DNA of 64,000 nt, from contig NZ_JADPEG010000003.1 of the NCBI RefSeq assembly GCF_015667585.1, positions 62,001 to 126,000 on the forward strand, written 5' to 3'. The translations under genes were made by a program, and so were the position numbers. How positions within the stretch are numbered: the stretch's first letter is position 1; each line of letters starts with the position of its first letter. Shown in pieces: positions 37,231 to 44,842 of the stretch. The DNA comes from Clostridium sp. D33t1_170424_F3 (GTDB lineage Bacteria > Bacillota > Clostridia > Oscillospirales > Acutalibacteraceae). A model generated the notes under the pieces. That model did not search any database and was not told the DNA's origin. It was given only the letters and a program-made list of their open reading frames with translations.

Positions 37231-37656
37231 TTATAAATCCTGTTCCTTCGGCGCATAGGCCCCTTCCCACTCGCATACCGCCATCAACGCGGGCGCCAGC
37301 GCGGCGCCCTTGTCCGTCAACCGGTATTCCACTTTGGGCGGGATTTCCTGGTATTGCTTGCGGGAAACCATCTTGTCTGCGTAAAGCTCCTTCAGGCTTT
37401 GGCTGAGCATCATATCCGTAACGCCGGAAACCGCGTGCTTCAGCTCGCTGTAGCGCAGGCCTTTGCCGTCCCGCAGGGCCCACAGGATCCGGCATTTCCA
37501 TTTGCCGCCCGCTGTCTGCAAAAAGTAGGCCAGCGGCGCGTCGGGCAGAGCCGGTTCCGCCGGTGCGTCTGCCTGTACCTGTGGAACGGACGTGGCTGCC
37601 GCCGGAACCGCCGGGCGCTTGGCCCGCTTTTTCTTTTTTTCCTTTTCCTTTTTCAA
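37231..37656 (-). CDS. HxlR-family winged-helix regulator
   Basis: A 141-residue regulator. The HxlR core starts at about residue 45: GGKWKCRILWAL, RYSELKHAV, MLSQSLKEL and EYRLTDKG. The first 40 residues are an unusual Lys-rich, then Ala/Pro-rich extension. The start is probably TTG at 37656 with GAGGCGG upstream. It sits next to an MFS exporter gene, a common target of such regulators. Confidence 0.9.
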   Translation of the reverse strand: MKKEKEKKKKRAKRPAVPAAATSVPQVQADAPAEPALPDAPLAYFLQTAGGKWKCRILWALRDGKGLRYSELKHAVSGVTDMMLSQSLKELYADKMVSRKQYQEIPPKVEYRLTDKGAALAPALMAVCEWEGAYAPKEQDL

Positions 37657-37706
37657 CGCGCCGCCTCTTTTCCTCTTTTTTACTCCGTCTTCCTGAGCGG
37701 ATTCTT

Positions 37707-38891
37707 TTAACTGATCGTATCATGTTTTCGGGGCGGTTGCAATCCCCAAAGAACAAAAAACAGCCCGCAGAAGCAAAATACCGCGCCCAACGATAGCGCG
37801 GGGACCACGGACCGTTCCGCCAGCCTGCCAAACGCCAGGTTTGTGCCGATCGCCGCGAGGTTCATGGCGAACGAATAGGCGGACAATACGGTCGCGCGGT
37901 TGGCGGTGGAGACGCGCCGGTTTAAAAGGTCGGAACGCAGGGGCAGGAACAGCGACTGCGCCGCCCGCAGGACCGCCACAAGGGCGACGGACAGAACGGG
38001 CTGTGCAAAGGCCGCCAGCAGAACGCAGGCGGTTCCCGCCGCGCCGAACAGCAACTTGACCGTCCGGCGCTCGCCCAATCGCGCCGCCAGCCGGTGGGAG
38101 CGCGCCGCCGCCAGCCCCGCCAGCGTCAGAACGACGGAGCAGAACCCCATTGCGGCGGGCGGGATGCCGCTGCGCAGATACTGCAGCTGGCTTAAAAAGA
38201 CCGTGATGGTCTGGTCGGACTCCGCCAGCAGCGCCGCGCCCAGCAGGAACAGCAGAAACCGGCGGTCCTTGAAAAGCAGCGCGGCCAGCTCGCGCGCCCT
38301 TGGCCGCGGCGCGTTGTCCTCTTTTGGGACGTCCTGCAAAAACAGGGACAACAGGAACGCCGCCCCATAGGAAAAGACGGACAGCAGGGCGGACAGCCGG
38401 TAGTCGTCCCGGATCCATACGGAGAACACGGCGCAGGCCAGCACGAGACCCGCCGTATTCAGCGATTCCCAGAGGCCGAAGATGCGGCGCGTTTTCTCCG
38501 GCGGGCAGTCCTTTCCCCCGGCGGACAGAAAGAGATAGGCCGTATCGCAGCCGGAGAGGCCCGCGAGGACGGCGGAGAGCAGCAGCCGTTCCGCCAGAAA
38601 CAGTGCGAAGCCGTCCGCCTGCCAGAAGATCATTTTGGACAGGAAATAGAGCAGGTGGCACAGCACCAGCGTGTTTTTGTAGCCGATGCGGTCCGCCAGC
38701 CAGCCCCACGGCAGCTCCAGCGCCAGACTGAGCGCGAGGGAAAGGCTTTCGATCAGGGTGATTTCAAAAATACCGACGCCGTTCGCCTGCCGGTACAGCG
38801 TGGCAATCGGCGCGTAAAACAACAGGCCCTGTAAAAACGCGATGGCGTAACAGAGCCGGATATTGCGTTTCTGCATCATAAATCGCTCCAT
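37707..38891 (-). CDS. MFS transporter
   Basis: A 394-residue permease with about 12 membrane segments. The loop 2-3 motif of the superfamily is visible (GWLADRIGYKNTLVL). Substrate unknown; drug export is a reasonable guess given the adjacent HxlR regulator (inference). Confidence 0.9.
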   Translation of the reverse strand: MERFMMQKRNIRLCYAIAFLQGLLFYAPIATLYRQANGVGIFEITLIESLSLALSLALELPWGWLADRIGYKNTLVLCHLLYFLSKMIFWQADGFALFLAERLLLSAVLAGLSGCDTAYLFLSAGGKDCPPEKTRRIFGLWESLNTAGLVLACAVFSVWIRDDYRLSALLSVFSYGAAFLLSLFLQDVPKEDNAPRPRARELAALLFKDRRFLLFLLGAALLAESDQTITVFLSQLQYLRSGIPPAAMGFCSVVLTLAGLAAARSHRLAARLGERRTVKLLFGAAGTACVLLAAFAQPVLSVALVAVLRAAQSLFLPLRSDLLNRRVSTANRATVLSAYSFAMNLAAIGTNLAFGRLAERSVVPALSLGAVFCFCGLFFVLWGLQPPRKHDTIS

Positions 38892-38911
38892 TCATCTGAT
38901 GAGTATGCAAC

Positions 38912-38942
38912 AAAACAAGGCCTCCCGCGGGAAGCCCTGTTT
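38912..38942 (-). terminator. Terminator of the queH operon
   Basis: AAACAGGGCTTCCCGC and its partner arm form a stem around the central CG, followed by TTGTTTTG on the minus strand, 47 bp past the queH stop. Confidence 0.65.
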
Positions 38943-38989
38943 CAGATGGATGGGTTTAATGCAGAACGTTGTTCATTTGGAAACTCCTT

Positions 38990-39634
38990 TTATTGTTGTT
39001 GGGCGGCCCTGCGCGCCGCCTCCGCCCGGGAAAAAACGCAGCCGCAGTAATCCTGCCGGTAGAGCTGATAAGTCCGGCTCAGCTCAATGGAACGCTTGTA
39101 GCCGTTGCGCTTTTTAAAATCGGAGAACAGGTACGGTACGCCGTAGCGTTCCGCCAGCTCCGCGCCGATGGCGTTCAGCTTTTCCGCGTTTTTATATGGG
39201 CTGATGGACAATGTGGTGGTGAAGAAATCGCAGCCGCGCTCCCTGGCGGCGCGCGCCGCTTCCTCCAGCCGCAGCCGGTAGCAGGCTTCGCAGCGCGCCC
39301 CGCCCTCCGGCTCCTGTTCATGGCCTTTGGCAATGGCGAAAAAGCGCTCCGGGTCGTATGCGCCGGAGACCAGCTCCACGGGCCGCGCGAGGAGCATTTC
39401 GTCCAGCAGCCGCCGGATTTCGGCCTCGCGCTTGTGGAATTCCGTTTCCGGGGAAATATTGGGGTTGTAGTTCAACAGGACGATGGAGAAAAAACGGGAC
39501 AAATACTCCAGTACATAGCTGCTGCAGGGCGCGCAGCAGGCGTGCAGCAGCAGGGTGGGGATTTTCCCCGCCTGCTCCAGGGCGGCCAGCTGTTTTTCCA
39601 GCTCCTTCTGGTAATTGCGCTTCAGGTTTTCCAC
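38990..39634 (-). CDS. queH: Epoxyqueuosine reductase QueH
   Basis: A 214-residue iron-sulfur protein for the last step of queuosine synthesis in tRNA. The family motifs are all here: HACCAPCSSY, YNPNI, GARCEACYRLRL, SPYKNAEKLN, FKKRNGYKRS and LYRQDYCGC; the paired Cys residues bind the cluster. Start is GTG at 39634 after AGAGGGG. It overlaps the upstream phosphoesterase gene by 13 bp, so the two are coupled. Confidence 0.95.
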   Translation of the reverse strand: MENLKRNYQKELEKQLAALEQAGKIPTLLLHACCAPCSSYVLEYLSRFFSIVLLNYNPNISPETEFHKREAEIRRLLDEMLLARPVELVSGAYDPERFFAIAKGHEQEPEGGARCEACYRLRLEEAARAARERGCDFFTTTLSISPYKNAEKLNAIGAELAERYGVPYLFSDFKKRNGYKRSIELSRTYQLYRQDYCGCVFSRAEAARRAAQQQ

Positions 39635-40350
39635 TGTTTCCCCTCTTCCTGTTGAAAACTTTCCTGGCTCTGCGGCGGGCGCAGCAGATGCTGATAGACC
39701 GCTGTGTGCGTTTTATCCACGTCCACGTCGTGGTGGACATGGCCAAAGTACCAGCGCCTGTATTGCAGCCGCCGGTCGATTTCCTCTAAAAAGCGGTTCA
39801 GTTCCTCCTCGCTTTCACGCTTGCGGAACTGCCGCGCAATGGAGAGCGGCGCGGTGTGCGTGAGCACGTAGTCCACCTGGAAATTGGCGGCCAGAAGCGT
39901 TTGCATGGCCTCGCCGTACTCGCGCTCACAGGGCATCTCCTCTTTCCACCACGAGACGCCCTCCGTGCGGAATTCCACGTCGCCGGACGCGCCGCCGCCC
40001 ATCACGAAGAAGGTGCTGCCTTCCAGCGTGTAGAGCTGGCCGCGCATCAGGTGGATGACGCTGTCCGTAATGCGGTGGACCTTCCCGCCGTTCCAGTATG
40101 TGACGGGATAGCGGTTCAGCAGGTCAAAATTCTCGTGGTTGCCGTCGAGGAACAGCGTGGTGAATTTCTTGCGGCCAAACCAGTTCAGCCAGAAGCGGTC
40201 CGCGCCCCGCGGGCCGGTCCACACGCCGCCGAAGTCGCCGCAGACGACGACATAGTCGTTTTTGTTCAGCCGCCGCTGCTCCGGGAAGGCCCGCGTCGTC
40301 AGCTTGGCGACGTCGTACGGGATGTGCGTATCGCCTGTAACATAGATCAT
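39622..40350 (-). CDS. Calcineurin-like metallophosphoesterase
   Basis: A 242-residue phosphoesterase with the dimetal motifs in order: GDTHIP, CGDFGG, DGNHENFD, LTHTAP and FGHVHHD. Substrate unknown. The ATG at 40350 has GGAGGG; the longer frame adds 17 residues without support. First gene of the operon with queH. Confidence 0.92.
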   Translation of the reverse strand: MIYVTGDTHIPYDVAKLTTRAFPEQRRLNKNDYVVVCGDFGGVWTGPRGADRFWLNWFGRKKFTTLFLDGNHENFDLLNRYPVTYWNGGKVHRITDSVIHLMRGQLYTLEGSTFFVMGGGASGDVEFRTEGVSWWKEEMPCEREYGEAMQTLLAANFQVDYVLTHTAPLSIARQFRKRESEEELNRFLEEIDRRLQYRRWYFGHVHHDVDVDKTHTAVYQHLLRPPQSQESFQQEEGKQWKT

Positions 40351-40407
40351 GCGGCCTTCCCTCCTTTTTCTCATTGTAACAAGTTGGCGGCAATTTTGCA
40401 ATTGCGG

Positions 40408-40453
40408 GGTGAAAAATCCTTTCCTTGCGTGAAATACCCCCTCATGCTATACT
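40408..40453 (+). promoter_or_regulatory. Promoter with conserved upstream box (copy 1)
   Basis: TTGCGT (40425-40430) and TATACT (40448-40453) have a 17-bp spacer. The 20-bp sequence GGTGAAAAATCCTTTCCTTG at 40408-40427, which overlaps the -35, is identical at 41587-41606 in front of the TerD gene. Confidence 0.7.
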
Positions 40454-40506
40454 ATAATAGAAATAACAGAACGGGATTATGAGTTTTTGAAGAAAGGAGA
40501 AGGAAC

Positions 40507-40875
40507 ATGCTGGAAGAAAAGGATTTACAGGCGATTGCGCAACTGATTCTGTCAAGCGAAGATCGAATGAGAACAGAAATCCAGGCAAGCGAAGAGCGGA
40601 TGAAGGGTTATGTACAAGAGGAAATTCGCGCGAGCGAAACCCGCATGAAAGATTACATGCAGGGAGAGGTTCAAGCGAGTGAAACCCGCACCCATGCGTT
40701 TATCGAATCTGGTGTGATGAAACAGGTCCGCCTGCTGGCGGAAGGGCATGAGCAGATTCTGGAGCGCCTGCCGGAGGCGGAGGAGATCGACAGCCTGCGC
40801 AGCCGTGTGCGCACGCTGGAACGGATTGTGACGGAGCACAGTCAGGAGATCGGTGAATTGAAGCGCGCACAATGA
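40507..40875 (+). CDS. Small coiled-coil protein, unknown
   Basis: A 122-residue, highly charged, nearly all-helical protein. A motif of about 12-14 residues, ASE(E/T)RM, is repeated three to four times (about 27-65), followed by a second coiled coil (LRSRVRTLERIVTEHSQEI). It contains no Cys, signal or membrane segment. AGAAAGGAG precedes the ATG. Shares a promoter box with the TerD gene, so common regulation is likely. Function unknown. Confidence 0.75.
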   Translation: MLEEKDLQAIAQLILSSEDRMRTEIQASEERMKGYVQEEIRASETRMKDYMQGEVQASETRTHAFIESGVMKQVRLLAEGHEQILERLPEAEEIDSLRSRVRTLERIVTEHSQEIGELKRAQ

Positions 40876-40955
40876 GATACGATATAAGAGAAAGCCTGTT
40901 GCCACCATGATGCGTGACGACAGGCTTTTTTATAAAAAGAAAAGGAGGCGATGAA

Positions 40956-41261
40956 ATGGACAAAGTCTTGAGCTGCTGCGGATGCGTTTGCTCCGACTGC
41001 CAGTATTTTCCCGATGCGTGCAGAGGCTGCCCGGAGATACAGGGAAAGGTCTTCTGGCTGGCATACACCGGCGAACCGGTGTGTGAAATTTACGACTGCT
41101 GCGTCAACACGAAGCATCAGCCCCACTGCGGTCTGTGCGGGGAGCTTCCCTGCCGCCGGTACGAGGGGGAGGACCCCACAAAATCGCCGGAGGAAAACGC
41201 GGAGGATCACCGAAAGCAGCTGGAACAGCTGCGCCGCAGGATGGAACGCGATTCTCCATAA
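40956..41261 (+). CDS. DUF3795-like Cys-rich protein
   Basis: A 101-residue protein with about 13 Cys arranged CCGCVCSDC, ACRGC, YDCCV and CGLCGELPC, as in the DUF3795 family, probably a metal or zinc-binding fold. AGGAGG lies 7 bp from the ATG at 40956. No enzymatic role known. Confidence 0.8.
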   Translation: MDKVLSCCGCVCSDCQYFPDACRGCPEIQGKVFWLAYTGEPVCEIYDCCVNTKHQPHCGLCGELPCRRYEGEDPTKSPEENAEDHRKQLEQLRRRMERDSP

Positions 41262-41349
41262 GCAGTTCCGTAGGATAAACGGGTTTCCGCCTTGCGCCGG
41301 AAACAGAAAAACCGCCGTTTTGTCCACACAGGGTGGATTCCATCTGTAA

Positions 41350-41562
41350 TCAGCTGAAAGTTGGGCCGTATTTGTCCCGGTCGATGCGCAGGGCCTGCAA
41401 GACCGCGATTTGGCGAGTGTCCTCCGGCTTGAGCCTGACGTCGTATTCTGCGCCGTTGATTTTCAGCCTGACCGTGTAGCCCGCGTCCAGCGGCGCGGCG
41501 TGAGATTCCTCCATACGGTGGAACCATTTAAAGCGCGATTCATTCGATTGCCGTATCGTCAT
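41350..41562 (-). pseudogene. Frameshifted copy of the small protein at 43150-43467
   Basis: The first 70 codons match the intact paralogue closely (DAGYTVRLKINGAEYDVRLKPED against DAGYTVKLKINGVEYDVKLQPED, abbreviated). At the Pro codon of YGP one base is missing compared with the paralogue, so translation stops at GPTFS. In the next frame the homology continues briefly as NFQLITDG, against DFELITED. After that the sequences diverge. A shortened protein could still be made. Confidence 0.7.
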
Positions 41563-41586
41563 TTCTCTGTGTTCCGGCAGTTGTAA

Positions 41587-41632
41587 GGTGAAAAATCCTT
41601 TCCTTGTACGCCATTTTTTCCCATGATATAAT
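41587..41632 (+). promoter_or_regulatory. Promoter with conserved upstream box (copy 2), for the TerD gene
   Basis: TTGTAC (41604-41609), 17-bp spacer, TATAAT (41627-41632). The 20-bp upstream box is identical to that at 40408-40427. The leader to the start at 41776 is about 137 nt. Confidence 0.75.
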
Positions 41633-41775
41633 AAAATTGTAAACAGATCGATCGTTTTTATTTGGCAGCAGGCCTTTTGCCGCGGCGGAAGACGCTGTTT
41701 TAGAAGGCGCGCTTTGTAAGGACGGCGGAAATCCTTCCTGGCCGCCCGAACAATTTGTTGAAATGGGGAGTGGAG

Positions 41776-42978
41776 ATGCAACTGCAAAAAGGACAAAAAA
41801 TAAAGTTGACGGATGTAACCGTGAGCCGGCAAATCGAATTAAACATTCAAGTTGGCATGAAAACCGGAACCGCCGATGTGACTTGTTTTGGCGTTGACGC
41901 ACAGGGAAAGCTGTCGGACGACCGATATTTTGTTTTTTATAATCAGAACAATACGCCGGAAAACGCGATTACCATGAAAGTGAATGGGGAGTGCACACGC
42001 TTTTCGATTGATCTTCAAAAGCTGCCCTCCTTTATCAAAAAACTGGTGGTTACCGTCGCGGCTGACAATGACGTCACCATGCGTGAAATCCAGAGAGGGA
42101 CCCTTTCTTTGTCTGCCAACCAGCAGGAGGTTGCCGGGTTCCTATTTACAGGGGATAATTTTACCCAGGAAAAAGCGCTTATCCTCTGCGAACTCTATGA
42201 GAAGGACGGCATATGGCGTATGTCCGTTGTAGCGGGCGGGTTTAACGGAGGACTGAGCGCGCTGCTGGCACATTTTGGGGGCGAAGAAATCAAAACTCCG
42301 GCTCCGGTGAGTCCTCCCGCGGAGAAACCAAAACCGGCAAAGCCCGCGCCAGCAGCAAAACCGGCGGCTTCCGCCCCGGTTACGCCCGCGCCGCCAAGGC
42401 CTACGCGGATCAATCTGGTGAAAAGCGGCGATACACATCGGATTAATCTGCAGAAAAACAGCGGAGAGATTCATGCAAACCTGAATTGGAGCGTCGGAAA
42501 ACGGGGCTTGTTTGGCGGCCGGACCAATATTGACCTCGATCTGGCGTGCCTGTATCGTTTAAAAACGGGGGAAACAGGCGTTGTTCAGGCGTTGGGAAAA
42601 GCTTTTGGCTATAAAACGAAGCCCCCTTATATCCGGCTGGATCAGGACGACCGCACAGGGGCAAGCGTGAACGGAGAGAATATGGTTTTCCGGAAGCCGG
42701 AGACGATCGACTTCGCCGTAATTTTTGCGTACATCTATGAGGGAACATCAAACTGGAGTGCCACAGACGCAACGGTGGTTTTAAAGCAAAACGGTTCTCC
42801 GGATATTGAAATCCATATTCAAAACCCCAGCAATCGCGACCGCTTTTGCGTCATTGCCAGTTTGTCGGGCCAAAATGGGCAGCTGGAGGTGAAACGGGAG
42901 GAGCGGTTCTTCACAGGCCATAAAGAAATTGACCGGTATTATCATTTTGGGCTGCGGTGGACGCCTGGCAGCAAGTAA
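41776..42978 (+). CDS. Tandem TerD/TerA-like stress protein
   Basis: A 400-residue cytoplasmic protein with two TerD-type beta-sandwich domains (about 1-175 and 225-400) joined by a Pro/Ala/Lys linker (about 180-220, PAPAAKPAASAP). The first has FTGDNFTQEKALILCELY; the second has LFGGRTNIDLDLACLYRL and DDRTGASVNGENM, the Ca2+-binding face of the family. TerD proteins associate with tellurite, phage and envelope stress resistance. No other ter gene is near. Start chosen at 41776 (GGGGAGTGGAG). Confidence 0.85.
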   Translation: MQLQKGQKIKLTDVTVSRQIELNIQVGMKTGTADVTCFGVDAQGKLSDDRYFVFYNQNNTPENAITMKVNGECTRFSIDLQKLPSFIKKLVVTVAADNDVTMREIQRGTLSLSANQQEVAGFLFTGDNFTQEKALILCELYEKDGIWRMSVVAGGFNGGLSALLAHFGGEEIKTPAPVSPPAEKPKPAKPAPAAKPAASAPVTPAPPRPTRINLVKSGDTHRINLQKNSGEIHANLNWSVGKRGLFGGRTNIDLDLACLYRLKTGETGVVQALGKAFGYKTKPPYIRLDQDDRTGASVNGENMVFRKPETIDFAVIFAYIYEGTSNWSATDATVVLKQNGSPDIEIHIQNPSNRDRFCVIASLSGQNGQLEVKREERFFTGHKEIDRYYHFGLRWTPGSK

Positions 42979-43106
42979 CGGATTCTGGTGTGTCCGGATC
43001 ACGCCCGATAAAAGCGCGGGACGCAAAAAGTGGCGGCGTTTCGGACAGGCTGCGCGTGATGAACGGATGGGCCCGAAACGGCGATCGTGAACGGGATTGA
43101 TAACGA

Positions 43107-43151
43107 AGAGCGCGCCAAGCCCAGTCGGCCCGGCGCGCTCTTTACGTTTTT
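43107..43151. terminator. Terminator between the TerD gene and the convergent small gene
   Basis: GAGCGCGCC and GGCGCGCTC pair around a 15-nt loop, followed by a T-rich tract on the plus strand. Confidence 0.7.
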
Positions 43152-43467
43152 ATATGGATCGCGGGGAACCGTCCGGCCGTCTGTAGGAACAGATTCCCTG
43201 GTAAAGCAAAACTTCAAGGAAAGAGGATAACAGCTTGTCTTCTGTAATTAACTCGAAGTCGGGGCCGTATGGGTTTCGGTCGATGCGCAGAGCCTGCAAG
43301 ACCGCGATTTGGCGATTGTCCTCCGGCTGGAGCTTGACGTCGTATTCCACGCCGTTGATTTTCAGCTTGACCGTGTAGCCCGCGTCCAGCGGTTCGGCGT
43401 GGGCTTCCTCCATCAGGGAGCGGTGGAACCATTCAAAATGTGATTCACTCAATTGCCGTAGAATCAT
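43150..43467 (-). CDS. Small protein, intact paralogue, unknown family
   Basis: A 105-residue protein: a beta-rich core (AGYTVKLKINGVEYDVKLQ, then NRQIAVLQALRIDR) and a C-terminal helix (ELITEDKLLSSFLEVLLYQ). I recognise no named family. AGAAAGGA precedes the ATG at 43467. A frameshifted copy lies at 41350-41562. Both copies are divergent from a strong promoter: the copy at 41562 from that of the TerD gene, this one from that of small RNA 1. Confidence 0.7.
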   Translation of the reverse strand: MILRQLSESHFEWFHRSLMEEAHAEPLDAGYTVKLKINGVEYDVKLQPEDNRQIAVLQALRIDRNPYGPDFELITEDKLLSSFLEVLLYQGICSYRRPDGSPRSI

Positions 43468-43501
43468 AAATTTTATTCCTTTCTCTGTGTTCCGGCACGG
43501 C

Positions 43502-43530
43502 TTGAAAGGAACTGCGGCGCATGGTATAAT
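43502..43530 (+). promoter_or_regulatory. Promoter of small RNA 1
   Basis: TTGAAA (43502-43507), 17-bp spacer, TATAAT (43525-43530). A stretch of nearly 50 bp around it is identical to that of small RNA 2. Confidence 0.8.
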
Positions 43531-43536
43531 ATTTAC

Positions 43537-43618
43537 GCCGCATCTGCCTTTTGGCGTGTGCCGGTGTTGGGGAAGTGACGTGTGTCTTTAGAGGGGACGC
43601 GTCGCTTCCTTATTTTTT
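43537..43618 (+). ncRNA. Putative small RNA 1 (about 80 nt)
   Basis: Between the promoter and a terminator lies no open frame of note. The predicted RNA has a 5' hairpin (ACGCC...GGCGT, 43534-43556) and a 3' terminator stem GAAGTGACG/CGTCGCTTC followed by TTATTTTTT. Its U-tract is the antisense of the Lys-Lys-stop end of the convergent ribbon-helix-helix gene. A near copy follows at 43923-44005. Confidence 0.65.
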
Positions 43619-43786
43619 CAGGTCGTCCTTCAACTTCTTAATCCCACGCCTTGCGGCCTCTGCCCTTGTTACGTTTTCCTGTTTACAATAGGCTTCCAAT
43701 GCGTCGTTGCTTTCATTATCAAGGCGAACAAAGAGCGTTTTGTCCTTGGGATTATCCGTAGGGCGTCCTATTTTAGGACTTGTCAA
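43610..43786 (-). CDS. Ribbon-helix-helix DNA-binding protein 1
   Basis: A 58-residue protein of CopG/Arc type: a basic N-terminal arm (SPKIGRPTDNPKD), the strand KTLFVRL that reads DNA, then two helices (NDALEAYCKQEN, TRAEAARRGIKKL). Start is TTG at 43786, because AAGGAGGTG lies 5 bp upstream; the longer frame would run through the operator. It probably represses its own promoter at the palindrome 43799-43836. No toxin partner adjoins it. Confidence 0.8.
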   Translation of the reverse strand: MTSPKIGRPTDNPKDKTLFVRLDNESNDALEAYCKQENVTRAEAARRGIKKLKDDLKK

Positions 43787-43798
43787 ACGTTCACCTCC

Positions 43799-43836
43799 TT
43801 TTGATATACATAGATATATGCTTATGTATATCAAAA
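43799..43836 (-). promoter_or_regulatory. Palindromic operator over the promoter of RHH gene 1
   Basis: TTTTGATATACATA (43799-43812) and TATGTATATCAAAA (43823-43836) are perfect 14-bp inverted arms with a 10-bp centre. A promoter-like TTGACT and TATATC overlap them on the minus strand. Confidence 0.75.
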
Positions 43837-43887
43837 GTCAAGTCAAATCTGAAAAACATTCTTTCCGATAGGGAAAACCGGCACGGC

Positions 43888-43916
43888 TTGAAAGGAACTG
43901 CGGCGCATGGTATAAT
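43888..43916 (+). promoter_or_regulatory. Promoter of small RNA 2
   Basis: TTGAAA (43888-43893), 17 bp, TATAAT (43911-43916), identical to the promoter of small RNA 1 including the spacer. Confidence 0.8.
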
Positions 43917-43922
43917 ATTTAC

Positions 43923-44005
43923 GCCGTATTTGCCTTTTGGCATGTGCCGGTGTTGGGAAGTGACGACTCTTTTCGTAGGGGGTGCGTCACTTCCTTATTT
44001 TTTTA
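43923..44005 (+). ncRNA. Putative small RNA 2 (about 80 nt), near copy of small RNA 1
   Basis: The 5' half is nearly identical to small RNA 1 (a few substitutions). The terminator arms are GAAGTGACG/CGTCACTTC, with the loop sequence changed. The U-tract again coincides with the Lys-Lys-stop end of the convergent RHH gene. Confidence 0.65.
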
Positions 44006-44174
44006 TCTCGGGTTCCAATTTGGCAATCCCGCGTCTCACTGCTTCGGCAGTCGAGACAGATTCCTGTGCGCAATAGGCGGTCAATATATCCTTTGATTTT
44101 AAATCAAGCTTTACCCCTATTTTATACGTTTTGGGATTATCCGTTTTGGGCCCTCTTTTTTTACCTGTTTCCAG
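43995..44174 (-). CDS. Ribbon-helix-helix DNA-binding protein 2
   Basis: About 59 residues, a diverged paralogue of RHH protein 1: basic arm (KKRGPKTDNPKT), strand YKIGVKLDL, helices KDILTAYCAQES and TAEAVRRGIAKL. Start uncertain: GGGAGGTG points to a CTG at 44174; a TTG at 44189 lacks a ribosome site. Its promoter lies within a perfect 41-bp palindrome, so autoregulation is likely. Confidence 0.75.
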   Translation of the reverse strand: METGKKRGPKTDNPKTYKIGVKLDLKSKDILTAYCAQESVSTAEAVRRGIAKLEPEIKK

Positions 44175-44192
44175 TAAATCACCTCCCAATGG

Positions 44193-44238
44193 AAATAGGA
44201 CTAACCTAATTATAAATTAGGTTAGTCCTATTTGTCAA
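44193..44238 (-). promoter_or_regulatory. Promoter inside a perfect 41-bp palindrome, RHH gene 2
   Basis: Arms of 19 bp (44193-44211 and 44215-44233) flank ATA. On the minus strand TTGACA (44233-44238), an 18-bp spacer and TATAAT (44209-44214) form a near-consensus promoter whose -10 sits at the palindrome centre. A bound repressor would block it completely. Confidence 0.85.
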
Positions 44239-44565
44239 GAGTACAACGTACCTATTTTGATTTTTCTTGGATTCTGTCGTGTTTTTCAAAGTTGATACCA
44301 AAATATAGATCGAATTATGTTATACTACCATTAGAGAAGTATATATAGAAAATACGCTAAATAATGGCGAAATCTTTTATCTTAAGAACCGTTGTTTTTT
44401 AAATGGTATTTCATGCGGCAAGTATACGAAAATTCGGGATTACAGATACCGGTATCATTCGATTGTAAAGTTAAACTGCGACTTTTTTCGGAAAACCAAA
44501 CAAAACCTGTGAATCGTACCGGGAATACGACCGGACATCGAAGCAAAAAATAGGAGGAATGAAAA
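44239..44565 (+). promoter_or_regulatory. Upstream region of the DUF4160-DUF2442 pair
   Basis: No gene is seen. It holds a TATACT box (about 44321) and a perfect 12-bp palindrome GATACCGGTATC (44445-44456), a possible operator. AGGAGG lies just before the ATG at 44566. Confidence 0.4.
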
Positions 44566-44826
44566 ATGCCTGAAATTTCACTGTTTTATGGAATCCGCAT
44601 TATGATGTTCTATAGCGATCACAATCCACCGCATTTCCATGCAGAATATGCTGGGTATAAGGCTTTAATCGATATTCTAAACGGTTGTGTGATGACCGGT
44701 TCTCTTCCCGGCAGGCAATTAAAACTCGTTTTGGCATGGTGTGAAATTCACAAAGACGAATTGATGCAGAACTGGGAGCTTTCCAAAGACGCAAAGCCGC
44801 TGAACCGCATCAATCCTTTGATCTGA
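44566..44826 (+). CDS. DUF4160 protein
   Basis: An 86-residue protein with the DUF4160 signature: GIRIMMFYSDHNPPHFHAEY, then LPGRQLKLVLAWCEIHKDEL. The HxxPHFH cluster is typical. It is followed after 16 bp by a DUF2442 gene; the two families frequently occur as a pair, and have been proposed as toxin-antitoxin-like, which is unproven here. Confidence 0.9.
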   Translation: MPEISLFYGIRIMMFYSDHNPPHFHAEYAGYKALIDILNGCVMTGSLPGRQLKLVLAWCEIHKDELMQNWELSKDAKPLNRINPLI

Positions 44827-44842
44827 TGAAAGGGGTATGAAC

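Noticed and set aside
37707-38891. Hairpin-train-like repeat near the MFS gene
   Set aside because: Only a single ordinary terminator is found there; no similarity to the five elements.
41776-42978. Tellurite-resistance operon
   Set aside because: Only one TerD-type gene is present; no terB, terC or terE neighbours.
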